NCBI RefSeq assembly: GCF_900116145.1 | Contig: NZ_FPAB01000001.1 | Span: 248,001 to 312,000, forward strand | Length of the DNA stretch: 64,000 nucleotides | Origin: Streptomyces harbinensis | GTDB lineage: Bacteria > Actinomycetota > Actinomycetes > Streptomycetales > Streptomycetaceae | Direction: 5' to 3' | Part shown: piece after piece, positions 25,896 to 33,706 of the stretch | How positions within the stretch are numbered: the stretch's first letter is position 1 | Layout of the letters: every line of letters begins with the position of its first letter | Made by a program: the position numbers and the translations under genes | The notes under the pieces: model-generated | Told to the model about the DNA's origin: nothing | Seen by the model: the letters and a program-made list of their open reading frames with translations, nothing else | Databases searched by the model: none

Positions 25896-26354
25896 TCACG
25901 GCGTTTCCTCCGGGCCGGGCGGGCCGGCGTGCTCGCCGGTCCGGGGCCGGTGGTCGGTGCCGAGGCCGGCGGTGATGGTCAGGATGGACGCCGGCCCCGT
26001 CATGTCGACCGCGTGCCATGCTCCGGCCGGGTTGATGGTGGCCTCGCCCGGTCCGAGCAGCACGCGGTCGGGCACCCCGTCCAGGTCGCGGGTGACCGTC
26101 ACGGACCCGCTGAGGCAGACGACCAGTTCGTCGCCGGCGGGGTGGCGCTCCCAGTGGTCGCCGGGGCCGTCGCCGTCGAAGATCGTCACCATCCGGCCCT
26201 CGGCGCCGTCCGCCGCGACCGCGGCGCTGTAGGCCTGGAGCACCTGAGGGTCCCAGGCGAACCCCTCGACGGGTTTCGCGCTCGATCCCAGTCCGAGGTG
26301 CACGGGGGTGGTCCGCAGGTCGATGGCGTTGCGTGCGTTGTCGACGAGTCTCAT
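25896..26354 (-). CDS. Cupin-domain protein
   Basis: 152 residues with a single small beta-barrel cupin domain: motif 1 'GDHWERHPAGDELVVCLSG' (H-x-H-like with E) and motif 2 'PGEATINPAGAWHAVDM'. Ligand or enzyme role unknown. It lies 82 bp downstream of the AraC gene on the same strand, probably as its co-transcribed partner or target. Confidence 0.8.
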   Translation of the reverse strand: MRLVDNARNAIDLRTTPVHLGLGSSAKPVEGFAWDPQVLQAYSAAVAADGAEGRMVTIFDGDGPGDHWERHPAGDELVVCLSGSVTVTRDLDGVPDRVLLGPGEATINPAGAWHAVDMTGPASILTITAGLGTDHRPRTGEHAGPPGPEETP

Positions 26355-26436
26355 GCCGGTGATCGTCGCAGGACGGCGACCGGGTGGTCTTGAAGAAATG
26401 GGAAGAGAGGCCGGTGCGAGGGCGGACGGTCGGCGG

Positions 26437-27279
26437 CTACCCGGCCGCGAGGAGGACTTCGCCGTCCCGCCAGGCCGTCGGCGACCGGCCGGTGAACTCG
26501 CGCCAGTCCCGGACGAGATGGGCCTGGTCGGCGTAGCCGGCGACAGTCGCCACCTCGGTCCACGGGGGCGGGTCCTGCGCCGTCGCCAGTGCGTGCGCGT
26601 GCTCGAAGCGCAGGACCCGGGCGAAGGTCTTCGGCGACATCCCCACCTCGCCGCGGAACCGCTCGGCGAGGTACCGACGGCTCCAGCCGAGTTCCGCGGC
26701 GACCGCGCCGACCTGGACGCGACCCCGCGCGGCGACAAGGCGGCGCCACGCCTCGGCCACCTCGGGGCGCACGCCGCGCACACGGTCGCCGTGGGCGCCA
26801 AGGCCGCGCTGGACGGCTCGCAGGAGCAACGCGTCCAGCGCGGCGAACCGCGCCGCCCAGGTCGTCGCCGATCGGAGCCGGTCGACCAGTTCGGCGGCGA
26901 GCGCTCCGAGAAGTGCGTCGAGCGGGACCAGCCGGTGGGCGAGTTCGGCGGACGGCATGCCGTAGACGGCCCGGGCGCCGAGCGGTGTCAGCGCGATCCG
27001 CACACCCTGCTGGCGTCCGTCGTGGTGGATCGCGACGGACCGGGCCATCAGACCGCCGGCCACGCTGCCGAAGCGGGTGACCGGTGACCCGTCGTCAACG
27101 CCTGCCGCCACCTCCAGAGGCTCCGACAGGCTGATCACCGCGGTGAGCGCGCGGCCCGGCGGGCCGCAGTGCACCCCCGTCGGGAACCCGCGGAGGTCGA
27201 AGCCGACATACGAGTCGACGTACTCCCGCAAGACGGGCGCCGGACGGGCACGGATCCCGGTGGCCGTGTGGTCCTCCAT
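26437..27279 (-). CDS. AraC-family transcriptional regulator
   Basis: 280 residues. The N-terminal sensing region (1-150) is followed by the two-HTH AraC domain ('VGAVAAELGWSRRYLAERFR', 'MSPKTFARVLRFEHAHAL', 'VATVAGYADQAHLVRDWREF'). The ATG at 27277-27279 is 7 nt from a minus-strand TACACT (27287-27292), so leaderless. The likely target is the adjacent cupin gene. Confidence 0.88.
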   Translation of the reverse strand: MEDHTATGIRARPAPVLREYVDSYVGFDLRGFPTGVHCGPPGRALTAVISLSEPLEVAAGVDDGSPVTRFGSVAGGLMARSVAIHHDGRQQGVRIALTPLGARAVYGMPSAELAHRLVPLDALLGALAAELVDRLRSATTWAARFAALDALLLRAVQRGLGAHGDRVRGVRPEVAEAWRRLVAARGRVQVGAVAAELGWSRRYLAERFRGEVGMSPKTFARVLRFEHAHALATAQDPPPWTEVATVAGYADQAHLVRDWREFTGRSPTAWRDGEVLLAAG

Positions 27280-27362
27280 TGTCGCGAGTGTACGAGCCGC
27301 CCGGCCCGGGAGAACGCGCGGAGCCCGGCCCGGCTGCGTCGTCCAGCTCCCGGACACCGCGC

Positions 27363-27983
27363 CTAGGGTGTGTCCGCTTCCTCCGCCTCCTCCGCCGCCC
27401 CGGCCGCGCGCCAGGGGCCGACGCCCAGGGTGCCGGTGGTGCCGAGGTCGACGACGGCCGGGACGCGCTGGGCGGGGAGGCCCTCGGCGGGGCTGACGCT
27501 GATCCGTTCCCCGTTGGCCAGGGGTCGGGAGAGGTCGTCGACGGTGTTGCGCCACACGAGCGCGGCCGTGGCGTACTCCCCGGGGGCCACGGTGAGCGGC
27601 TCGGGCTCGCTGTCCAGGGCCTCCAGGTCGCTGGTGATGGGGCCGGTGCCGCGCAGGACCTTGATGGGGTACGGGTCGCCGTCCTCGTCCAGCACGGCGA
27701 CGGCGGGGTAGCCGTGCAGTTCGTAGGGTTCGGTGCCGCAGTTGGTCAGCCGCAGGCCCAGGACGCGCAGGCCCATGGCGGCGTCCCCGCCGTCCTCGGT
27801 GATGCGGACGCCGGACGCGGGGCAGTCGGGGCGTTCGGGGGCGGGGGTGCTCGGCCGGGGTGCGGCGGCGTCCGCGTCCGGGGGCGGTGGAGTGCCGGCG
27901 GGGGCGGTGCCGCAGCCCGCGGTCAGCAGGAGCAGCGCGGGGGCGAGTACGCCGGCGGCGCGGGCGAGCGGCGGACGGCGCAC
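27363..27983 (-). CDS. DUF4232 lipoprotein
   Basis: 206-residue exported lipoprotein. The signal peptide ends in the lipobox LTAGC (lipidated Cys about residue 22), followed by a Pro/Ala-rich linker and a DUF4232 beta domain ('MGLRVLGLRLTNCGTEPYEL', 'VAPGEYATAALVWRNT'). Function unknown. The GTG at 27981-27983 has GGAGG 8 nt upstream, inside the end of dtd, 2 nt after whose stop it begins, so the genes are co-transcribed. Confidence 0.85.
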   Translation of the reverse strand: MRRPPLARAAGVLAPALLLLTAGCGTAPAGTPPPPDADAAAPRPSTPAPERPDCPASGVRITEDGGDAAMGLRVLGLRLTNCGTEPYELHGYPAVAVLDEDGDPYPIKVLRGTGPITSDLEALDSEPEPLTVAPGEYATAALVWRNTVDDLSRPLANGERISVSPAEGLPAQRVPAVVDLGTTGTLGVGPWRAAGAAEEAEEADTP

Positions 27984-27985
27984 GC

Positions 27986-28411
27986 TCAGACCTCCAGCAG
28001 GACGGTGAACGGCCCGTCGTTGGTCAGCTCGACCCGCATTTTCGCGCCGAATCGTCCCGTCTCGACGTGCGCCCCCAGCGCGCGCAGATGAGCACACAAC
28101 TTCTCGACCAGGGGTTCGGCCACCTCGCCGGGGGCTGCGGCGTTCCAGGTGGGCCGTCTGCCCTTCCTGGCGTCACCGTAGAGTGTGAATTGCGAAACAA
28201 TCAGCAACGGAGCGCCCACATCCGAACAGGACTTCTCAGCATCGAGCACGCGCAGCGTCCAGAGCTTCTTCGCCAGCCGCGCCACCTGCTCATCGGTGTC
28301 CTCGTGCGTGGCGCCGACCAGCACACACAGTCCTTGGCCAACGATCTCGCCCACTGTTTCGCCGTCCACGGTGACCCGGGCACCGTCCACTCTCTGCACC
28401 ACAGCTCGCAT
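27986..28411 (-). CDS. dtd: D-aminoacyl-tRNA deacylase
   Basis: 141 residues, the exact family length. It hydrolyses D-amino acids (and Gly mischarged on tRNA-Ala) from tRNA. Motifs: N-terminal '[20 protein letters not shown]', '[19 protein letters not shown]' (SQFTL) and '[13 protein letters not shown]' (cis Gly-Pro screen in NxGPFT). I chose the ATG before RAVVQRV from the family; two in-frame ATGs at 28420-28423 have a better-spaced GAGGGA and may be the true start. Confidence 0.93.
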   Translation of the reverse strand: MRAVVQRVDGARVTVDGETVGEIVGQGLCVLVGATHEDTDEQVARLAKKLWTLRVLDAEKSCSDVGAPLLIVSQFTLYGDARKGRRPTWNAAAPGEVAEPLVEKLCAHLRALGAHVETGRFGAKMRVELTNDGPFTVLLEV

Positions 28412-28563
28412 GCCGGCCATCATGCCGGAACGTTCCCTCGCACTGAATGGCGGCCGGATGCATGCGAAGACGCTGCGTCAGGTGGGTACACAGTGACACG
28501 ATGCGTGGCACGGGGTACGTACCGCGCCAGCAACCCGAAATGGGGATGAGGGGACAATTCCGC

Positions 28564-29172
28564 ATGATCACACCGGGCCCTGGCTCACAGCCCGCCGCCG
28601 CTGCCACCACCACGGTCGCCGAGGACGCGTCCGCCCGGAGGGACGGCGCCCCACGGGTACGGCTCGGCGGCGAGGGGGGCGAGCGCGAGCACTCCCTCGC
28701 CCGGCTGCGCCGGCTGCGGCTGGCCGAATTGCGGGAGCTGCGCCGCGAGGCGCAGCGCGAGGAGGCCGATCTCAGTTTTGTGCGGCGGCTGCTCCAGGGG
28801 CGGATCGACATCCTGGAGGCGGAGCGCCGCAGACGGCTGGCCCCGGACGCCGATCTGCTGGACCGGCTGCCGCAGATCCTGGCCGACAGCCCGTCGCCGC
28901 ACCGCTCCTCGGCCCGCCATGTGACGCTGGGGCCGCCGTCCGGGCAGCGGTACCGCGAGCTGGCCGAGGAGATGCTGGCCGAGGTGGAGCTGTCGGATCT
29001 GCTGGCCCGCACGGACGACGAACTGCACGACGCGCTGGGCCGGCTGGCCCGGTACGAGACGCGGGTGTCGCGGCGGCGCCAGGCGCTCCAGCGGACGGCG
29101 GACGGGTGCAGCGCGGAGATCGCCCGCCGGTACCGGGAGGGCGAGGCGCAGGTGGACGACCTGCTGGCCTGA
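28564..29172 (+). CDS. rsiG: Anti-sigma-WhiG factor RsiG
   Basis: 202-residue coiled-coil protein. It holds sigma-WhiG inactive when loaded with cyclic di-GMP, delaying sporulation. Both diagnostic c-di-GMP motifs E(X)3S(X)2R(X)3Q(X)3D are exact: 'EADLSFVRRLLQGRID' in helix 1 (near residue 70) and 'ETRVSRRRQALQRTAD' in helix 2 (near residue 170). The stretch between is Arg/Leu/Glu-rich helical. The first 40 residues are low-complexity. The ATG at 28564 has GAGGGG upstream; 28546 is an alternative. The sigma factor gene is not in this window. Confidence 0.92.
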   Translation: MITPGPGSQPAAAATTTVAEDASARRDGAPRVRLGGEGGEREHSLARLRRLRLAELRELRREAQREEADLSFVRRLLQGRIDILEAERRRRLAPDADLLDRLPQILADSPSPHRSSARHVTLGPPSGQRYRELAEEMLAEVELSDLLARTDDELHDALGRLARYETRVSRRRQALQRTADGCSAEIARRYREGEAQVDDLLA

Positions 29173-29176
29173 GCGG

Positions 29177-29215
29177 GGCCGGCCGGTCCGGCGGGCGGGC
29201 GCCACCGGCCCGGCC
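29177..29215 (+). terminator. Hairpin after rsiG
   Basis: GGCCGGCCGGT pairs with ACCGGCCCGGCC (one bulged C), directly after the rsiG stop. Confidence 0.45.
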
Positions 29216-29268
29216 GGTGCGCGGAAATTCCGTGGCGGCCCGGTCGCGGCCCGGTTAGCCTCGGGATC

Positions 29269-30516
29269 ATGTCCCTGAGCACCCGTATTGTCGCCGGCAG
29301 CGACGCCGACACCGACGCCTGGAACCGGGCGGTCATGCTGGGCTTCCAGCACCCGTTCGCCCTCACCGACGACGAGCTGAAGCTGCGCCGGGAGAAGCAG
29401 GAGTACCGGCGGGCGCGCGGCGTGTTCGACGGGGATCAGTGCGTGGCCACGTTCAAGAGCTTCGATCAGGAGCTGACGGTGCCGGGCGGCGCGCTGCTGG
29501 GTGTCAACGCGGTGAGCGCGGTGACGGTGAACCCGGCCTACCGCCGCCGGGGTCTGCTGAGCGAGCTGATGGGCACGGATCTGGCGGAGGCGAAGGAGCG
29601 GGGCGACGCCGCCGCGACGCTGATCGCCGCCGAGTACCGGATTTATGGCCGATTCGGGTACGGTCCGGCGGCCTCGCTCGCCGGTTTCACCGTCAAGGGG
29701 CTGCGTTCGGGCGTCCCGTCGCGGTGGACGGCGCCCGAGGAGGGCGCCACGGTGGCGTTCGTCGACGGCGCCGAGGTCCGCAAGATCGGCCCGGAGCTGC
29801 ACGAGCGGTTCCGGCGCGGCCAGCCCGGTGCGGTGAACCGTCCGGCCCTGTGGTGGGAGAGGTTCACCGGCGAGGTGCGCTTCGGCCACGAGACCTGGGA
29901 GGACCCGTTCTACGTGGTCTACCGGGACGGCGCCGGGGTGCCGCAGGGCCTGCTGAAGTACACGACGGACAAGAAGTGGGACGTCGACCTGCCGGACAAC
30001 ACGGCCACGGTGCACGAGTTGATCGCCACCACGCCGGCCGCGCAGCGCGGGCTGTGGCACTTCCTGCTGTCGGTCGACTGGGTCACCACCCTGCGTACCG
30101 AGAACCGGGGCCCGGACGATCTGCTGCCGCTGCTGCTGCCGGACCCGCGCTCGGCCCGGCTGACCGAGCAGAGCGACTTCTTCTGGCTGCGTCCGCTGGA
30201 CGTTCCGGCGCTGCTGGCGTCCCGTTCGTACGCGACCGCCGGTGAGCTGGTGTTCGAGGTGCGCGACGCGATGGGTCTGGCGGGCGGGCGGTTCGCGCTG
30301 ACCGCGTCGGCGGAGGGTGCCGAGTGCGCGCCGACCACGCGGAGCGCCGATCTGACGCTGGACGTGGGGACGCTGGGGACGCTCTTCCTGGGGGACATCA
30401 GTGCGGTGCGGCTGGCCGGGGCCGGCCGGCTCACCGAGGAGACGCCGGGTGCGGTGGCCCGGGCGAACACGCTGCTGAACACGGGAGCGCGCCCCTGGTG
30501 CCCGGACAGCTTCTGA
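29269..30516 (+). CDS. Eis-like GNAT N-acetyltransferase
   Basis: 415 residues, the Eis architecture: GNAT domain, degenerate GNAT domain and C-terminal SCP2-like domain. The acetyl-CoA loop is 'SAVTVNPAYRRRGLLSELMG' (about residues 82-101), and 'AAEYRIYGRFGYGPA' is a family hallmark. Mycobacterial Eis acetylates aminoglycosides at several positions; the natural substrate here is unknown. It ends in a free carboxylate Phe ('WCPDSF'), which acts as base in Eis. The ATG is 7 nt after TAGCCT (29256-29261), leaderless. Confidence 0.9.
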   Translation: MSLSTRIVAGSDADTDAWNRAVMLGFQHPFALTDDELKLRREKQEYRRARGVFDGDQCVATFKSFDQELTVPGGALLGVNAVSAVTVNPAYRRRGLLSELMGTDLAEAKERGDAAATLIAAEYRIYGRFGYGPAASLAGFTVKGLRSGVPSRWTAPEEGATVAFVDGAEVRKIGPELHERFRRGQPGAVNRPALWWERFTGEVRFGHETWEDPFYVVYRDGAGVPQGLLKYTTDKKWDVDLPDNTATVHELIATTPAAQRGLWHFLLSVDWVTTLRTENRGPDDLLPLLLPDPRSARLTEQSDFFWLRPLDVPALLASRSYATAGELVFEVRDAMGLAGGRFALTASAEGAECAPTTRSADLTLDVGTLGTLFLGDISAVRLAGAGRLTEETPGAVARANTLLNTGARPWCPDSF

Positions 30517-30555
30517 CCGTTCCCGGTCGGGCTGTCGGGCGCCCAGAGGCGCTTC

Positions 30556-30741
30556 TCACAGCGTGTTCAGTCCCAGCATCACCAGCACTGTGATTCCCAC
30601 ACAGGTGCAGGTGAAGTTGCGCTTCCGCAAGCCGGTCCGCAGGATCAGCAACCCGATCACGCCCGGCAGCCCGAACTGAACCTCCACTGCCTGATCGACC
30701 ACGATGGCGAAGGCAGCGGCGATGATGGTTGAAACGATCAT
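30556..30741 (-). CDS. Small two-span membrane protein
   Basis: 61 residues: hydrophobic stretch 'IVSTIIAAAFAIVVDQAVEV', a basic loop 'LRTGLRKRNF', then 'CVGITVLVMLGLNTL'. GGAGGAGGGA precedes the ATG, a strong ribosome site. It is transcribed away from the GntR gene, sharing the repeat-rich intergenic region, so it may be a target of that regulator. Resembles small Spd-type hydrophobic proteins of Streptomyces plasmids only in general character. Confidence 0.7.
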   Translation of the reverse strand: MIVSTIIAAAFAIVVDQAVEVQFGLPGVIGLLILRTGLRKRNFTCTCVGITVLVMLGLNTL

Positions 30742-30803
30742 GATCCCTCCTCCTCATCGACACATCGGCGGCAACTGGCAGAATTCTTTTCGGTAGTTGG
30801 TGA

Positions 30804-30849
30804 AGTTGGCGACCAACTCTAAGGTGGTTATCCCCAGTTGGTCGAACTG
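30804..30849. promoter_or_regulatory. Operator-like palindromes between small membrane gene and GntR gene
   Basis: AGTTGG-CGA-CCAACT (30804-30818) is a perfect inverted repeat; CAGTT-GGTCG-AACTG (30835-30849) is a second. A further AGTTGG lies at 30795 and CCAAACT at 30851. The cluster is likely bound by the adjacent GntR protein. The GntR GTG is 6 nt after TAAGGT (30894-30899), a leaderless start. Confidence 0.55.
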
Positions 30850-30905
30850 GCCAAACTCTTTCCCGCCAACCTCTGCCGCCCGATGTCAAGTTGTAAGGTG
30901 TCCGC

Positions 30906-31754
30906 GTGAGCGAGGAGATCGCCCCCGAACGCATCGCCGAGACGCTGCGCAGCCGGATACGTTCCGGCGAGCTGCCCCGGAACTCCCGGCTGCCCACCCA
31001 GCGCGCCCTCTCCGAGGAGTTCGGCGTCAACCGGGGCATCGTCCGCCAGGTCCTCGCGGTCCTCGAACGCGAGGGCTTCGTCAGCGCGCGCGGCCGGGGC
31101 GCCCCCGCCGTCGTCTCCGCACCCGCCTCCGACACCCCGCGTCCGGCCGGCGTCGAGGTCGCCGACCGGATCGCCCTCGCCTTCCAGGCCGAGCGGGTCT
31201 CCATCGACGCCTTCACCCTGACCACCGAGACGCTCAGCTCCGCCCTGGCCGGGCCGCTGATAGCGATCTCGGCGGGCGAACTGAAGCCGCGCTCCATCAC
31301 CGTGCGCGTGCTGCTGCCCTCCTGGGACGCGCCGCTCGCCTTCCCCCGGCTGATCACCGACCCCGCCGACCCCCGCCCCATGGCCCGGCTGCGCGAACTC
31401 ACCCGGACCTTCTCCACCTCACTGCGCCACCAGCTCAACTCCCTCGCCGAGATGCACCTGGTGCCCGAGGTGAGCGTCGAGATCCGCACCGTGGCCGTCA
31501 CCCCGCTCCAGAAGCTCTACCTCCTCAACGGCACCGAGGCCCTCACCGCGTACTACACCGTCGTGCCGCGCACCGTGGAGTACGAGAAGGAACAGCTGGA
31601 GATCTACGACGTTCTGGGCCTGTCCTCCAAGATCTTCCGCTCCTCGTCGGACAAGGACAGCCGCGACGAGCAGGAGGCCGCCTACGTCACCGAGTCGCGT
31701 CTGTGGTTCGAGTCCCTCTGGTCAACGATCTCGCGACCACTCACACTCGGTTAG
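30906..31754 (+). CDS. GntR-family transcriptional regulator
   Basis: 282 residues. The winged HTH (5-75) contains 'RIRSGELPRNSRLPTQRALS' and 'GIVRQVLAVLEREGFVSARG'. The C-terminal 180 residues lack a recognisable FCD or UTRA pattern and include 'LYLLNGTEALTAYYTVVPRT', suggesting a nucleotide or small-molecule sensor specific to this group. It is immediately followed (no gap) by a HAD gene and then a phosphotransferase, a cassette I recall in other Streptomyces. Confidence 0.85.
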   Translation: MSEEIAPERIAETLRSRIRSGELPRNSRLPTQRALSEEFGVNRGIVRQVLAVLEREGFVSARGRGAPAVVSAPASDTPRPAGVEVADRIALAFQAERVSIDAFTLTTETLSSALAGPLIAISAGELKPRSITVRVLLPSWDAPLAFPRLITDPADPRPMARLRELTRTFSTSLRHQLNSLAEMHLVPEVSVEIRTVAVTPLQKLYLLNGTEALTAYYTVVPRTVEYEKEQLEIYDVLGLSSKIFRSSSDKDSRDEQEAAYVTESRLWFESLWSTISRPLTLG

Positions 31755-32447
31755 ATGAGGAGACTTCTCAGTAACGCCCACTGTGTTCTCTTCGACTTCG
31801 ACGGCCCCGTCTGCCGCCTGTTCTCCGCCCGCCCGGCCGACGCCATCGCGCACCGCTTGCGCGCACTGGCCGTCGAACTGGGCGCCGACTCGCTGCTGAC
31901 GCCCCAGTTACGGGCCTCCCCCGACCCGCAGCAGGTGCTGCGCGGCATCGCCAGGCACCACCCCTCCCCCACCGTGGTCCACCGCATCGAGGCGGCCCTC
32001 ACCCGCGAGGAGATCTCCGCCGCCGCCACCGCCGCCCCCACCCCGTACGCCGCACCGCTGATCGCCGCGCTCTCCACCCGGGGCCGCCAGGTCGCCATCG
32101 TCACCAACAACTCCCCGCTGGCCGCCGAGTTTTATCTGCGCCGCCAGCAGCTGTCCGGCTACGTGGCCGGCCGGGTGCACGGCCGCACCCGCGACATCAC
32201 GCTGCTCAAGCCGCACCCCGATGTCGTCCTGCGCGCCCTGCGCTCCACCGGCACCCCGGCGGGACGGGCGCTGATGATCGGCGACACGAGCACGGATCTG
32301 ACCGCCGCGCGCTCCGCCGGCGTCCGGTTCCTCGGCTACGCGCTGGACGACGCGCAGGCCGCCGCCTTCCGCCGTGCGGGCGCCGATTATGTCACTCGCT
32401 CGCTGGAGCATGTCCTGACTGCGCTTATTGCCCCAACTCACGGGTGA
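31755..32447 (+). CDS. HAD-family hydrolase
   Basis: 230 residues with the four HAD motifs: nucleophile 'VLFDFDGPVCR', Ser/Asn 'AIVTNNSPLA', Lys 'LLKPHPDVV' and acidic 'MIGDTSTDLTAARSAG'. The cap domain between motifs I and II is helical. Likely a phosphatase of a small phosphorylated metabolite. The ATG abuts the GntR stop codon, so translation is coupled. It may reverse the phosphorylation done by the next gene's product (inference). Confidence 0.88.
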   Translation: MRRLLSNAHCVLFDFDGPVCRLFSARPADAIAHRLRALAVELGADSLLTPQLRASPDPQQVLRGIARHHPSPTVVHRIEAALTREEISAAATAAPTPYAAPLIAALSTRGRQVAIVTNNSPLAAEFYLRRQQLSGYVAGRVHGRTRDITLLKPHPDVVLRALRSTGTPAGRALMIGDTSTDLTAARSAGVRFLGYALDDAQAAAFRRAGADYVTRSLEHVLTALIAPTHG

Positions 32448-32530
32448 TTTGAGTGCTTTGCCTCATGTCATGAGGCTCTGGGGGCGTACGGTGTCGCTAC
32501 CTCGCGACCGTACAGCTCTCGGAGCCGATC

Positions 32531-33706
32531 ATGACGAGACAGACAATGCCCCTGCTCGGCGGTCACCACCGGGTCTGGCATGTGCTCAGCCCGCAAGGCC
32601 GGCTGGCCGGACTGGGCCGGCTGAAGGCCGGCCGGGCGCGGCCCGGCGTGGCGCACTTCGATCCGCGGTGCTTCGCCGCGGAGGAAGACGTACTGATCGA
32701 ACTGTCCCTGCTCGGCATGGACCGCATCCCGCCCGTGCACCACGTGGGCGAGGACGGGCTGCGCGTCCACGGCTACATCGAGGGGGAGACCCTCTCCCGC
32801 CCGCACCCCCCGGGCACCCCGCTCCCCGAGGCTCATCTGGCGCACCTGATGGAACTGTTCGGGCAGCTGGCCGCGATCCGGCCCGGCGCGCTGGAACTCG
32901 TCCACCGCTGCCCCGCCGGCCGCAGACCCCGCACCAGCGGGGACTTCCTGCGCCGGCTGATCAGCTTCACCCGCACCCGGGTGTACGAGGTGCACCGCCC
33001 GGAGCTGCACCGGCTGTTCGCGGCACTGCGCATCGAAGGCGATACGGTACTCGGCCCGTACGGGGCGCTGGCCCGCGAGGCGGACCAGCTGACGGACCGG
33101 CCGTTCTGCCTGCTGCACGGCGATCTGCACCGGGACAACCTCATCATCGCCGAATCCGACGGCGCGTTGTGGACCATCGACTGGGAACTGGCCCTGCTCG
33201 GTGACCCCGTCTACGACCTCGCCACCCATCTGCATCTGATGGGCTACCCGGCCGGCTGGCAGCGCGGGCTCACCCGCCGCTGGTCGCAGGCCGTCGAGGC
33301 GGCGCTGCCGGGCGCCTCGGCAGGGGTGTCGAAGGATTTGCCCCGCTATCTGGCGTACAAGCGCGTCCAGTCCGTGTTCACCGATGTCGTACGACAAGCG
33401 CAGATAGTCCGCTCCACCTCCGCCGCCGATCTGCCGGAACAACTCGAACGCACCGCCGGCACGATCAACACCGTACTGAGACGGGCGGCCAAACCGCTGG
33501 GGCTGGGCCGTGTGCCCAGCCCCAGCGCTGTGGAGGCCGCCTACGCCGGTTACGCGGCGCTGGCCGCACAGCCCGGCGCCGCGGTCACGGCCGGTGCCGC
33601 GGCTTCTCCAGCTCCACCGCAGGCAGCAGCCGGGCCAGCGGGGCCGGGAGCCACCACGCGCGGCGTCCCATCAGGCGCATGGCCGCTGGGACGATCAGGC
33701 ACCTGA
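32531..33706 (+). CDS. APH-family phosphotransferase
   Basis: 391 residues with an aminoglycoside-phosphotransferase/choline-kinase fold. The catalytic loop is 'LLHGDLHRDNLIIAES' and the metal Asp is in 'WTIDWELALLGDPVYDLATH'. The substrate is unknown. The last 40 residues are an Ala/Pro/Gly tail that lies antisense to the final 122 nt of the MMPL gene; the true stop is unambiguous but the tail is probably recent. It forms an operon with the GntR and HAD genes. Confidence 0.82.
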   Translation: MTRQTMPLLGGHHRVWHVLSPQGRLAGLGRLKAGRARPGVAHFDPRCFAAEEDVLIELSLLGMDRIPPVHHVGEDGLRVHGYIEGETLSRPHPPGTPLPEAHLAHLMELFGQLAAIRPGALELVHRCPAGRRPRTSGDFLRRLISFTRTRVYEVHRPELHRLFAALRIEGDTVLGPYGALAREADQLTDRPFCLLHGDLHRDNLIIAESDGALWTIDWELALLGDPVYDLATHLHLMGYPAGWQRGLTRRWSQAVEAALPGASAGVSKDLPRYLAYKRVQSVFTDVVRQAQIVRSTSAADLPEQLERTAGTINTVLRRAAKPLGLGRVPSPSAVEAAYAGYAALAAQPGAAVTAGAAASPAPPQAAAGPAGPGATTRGVPSGAWPLGRSGT

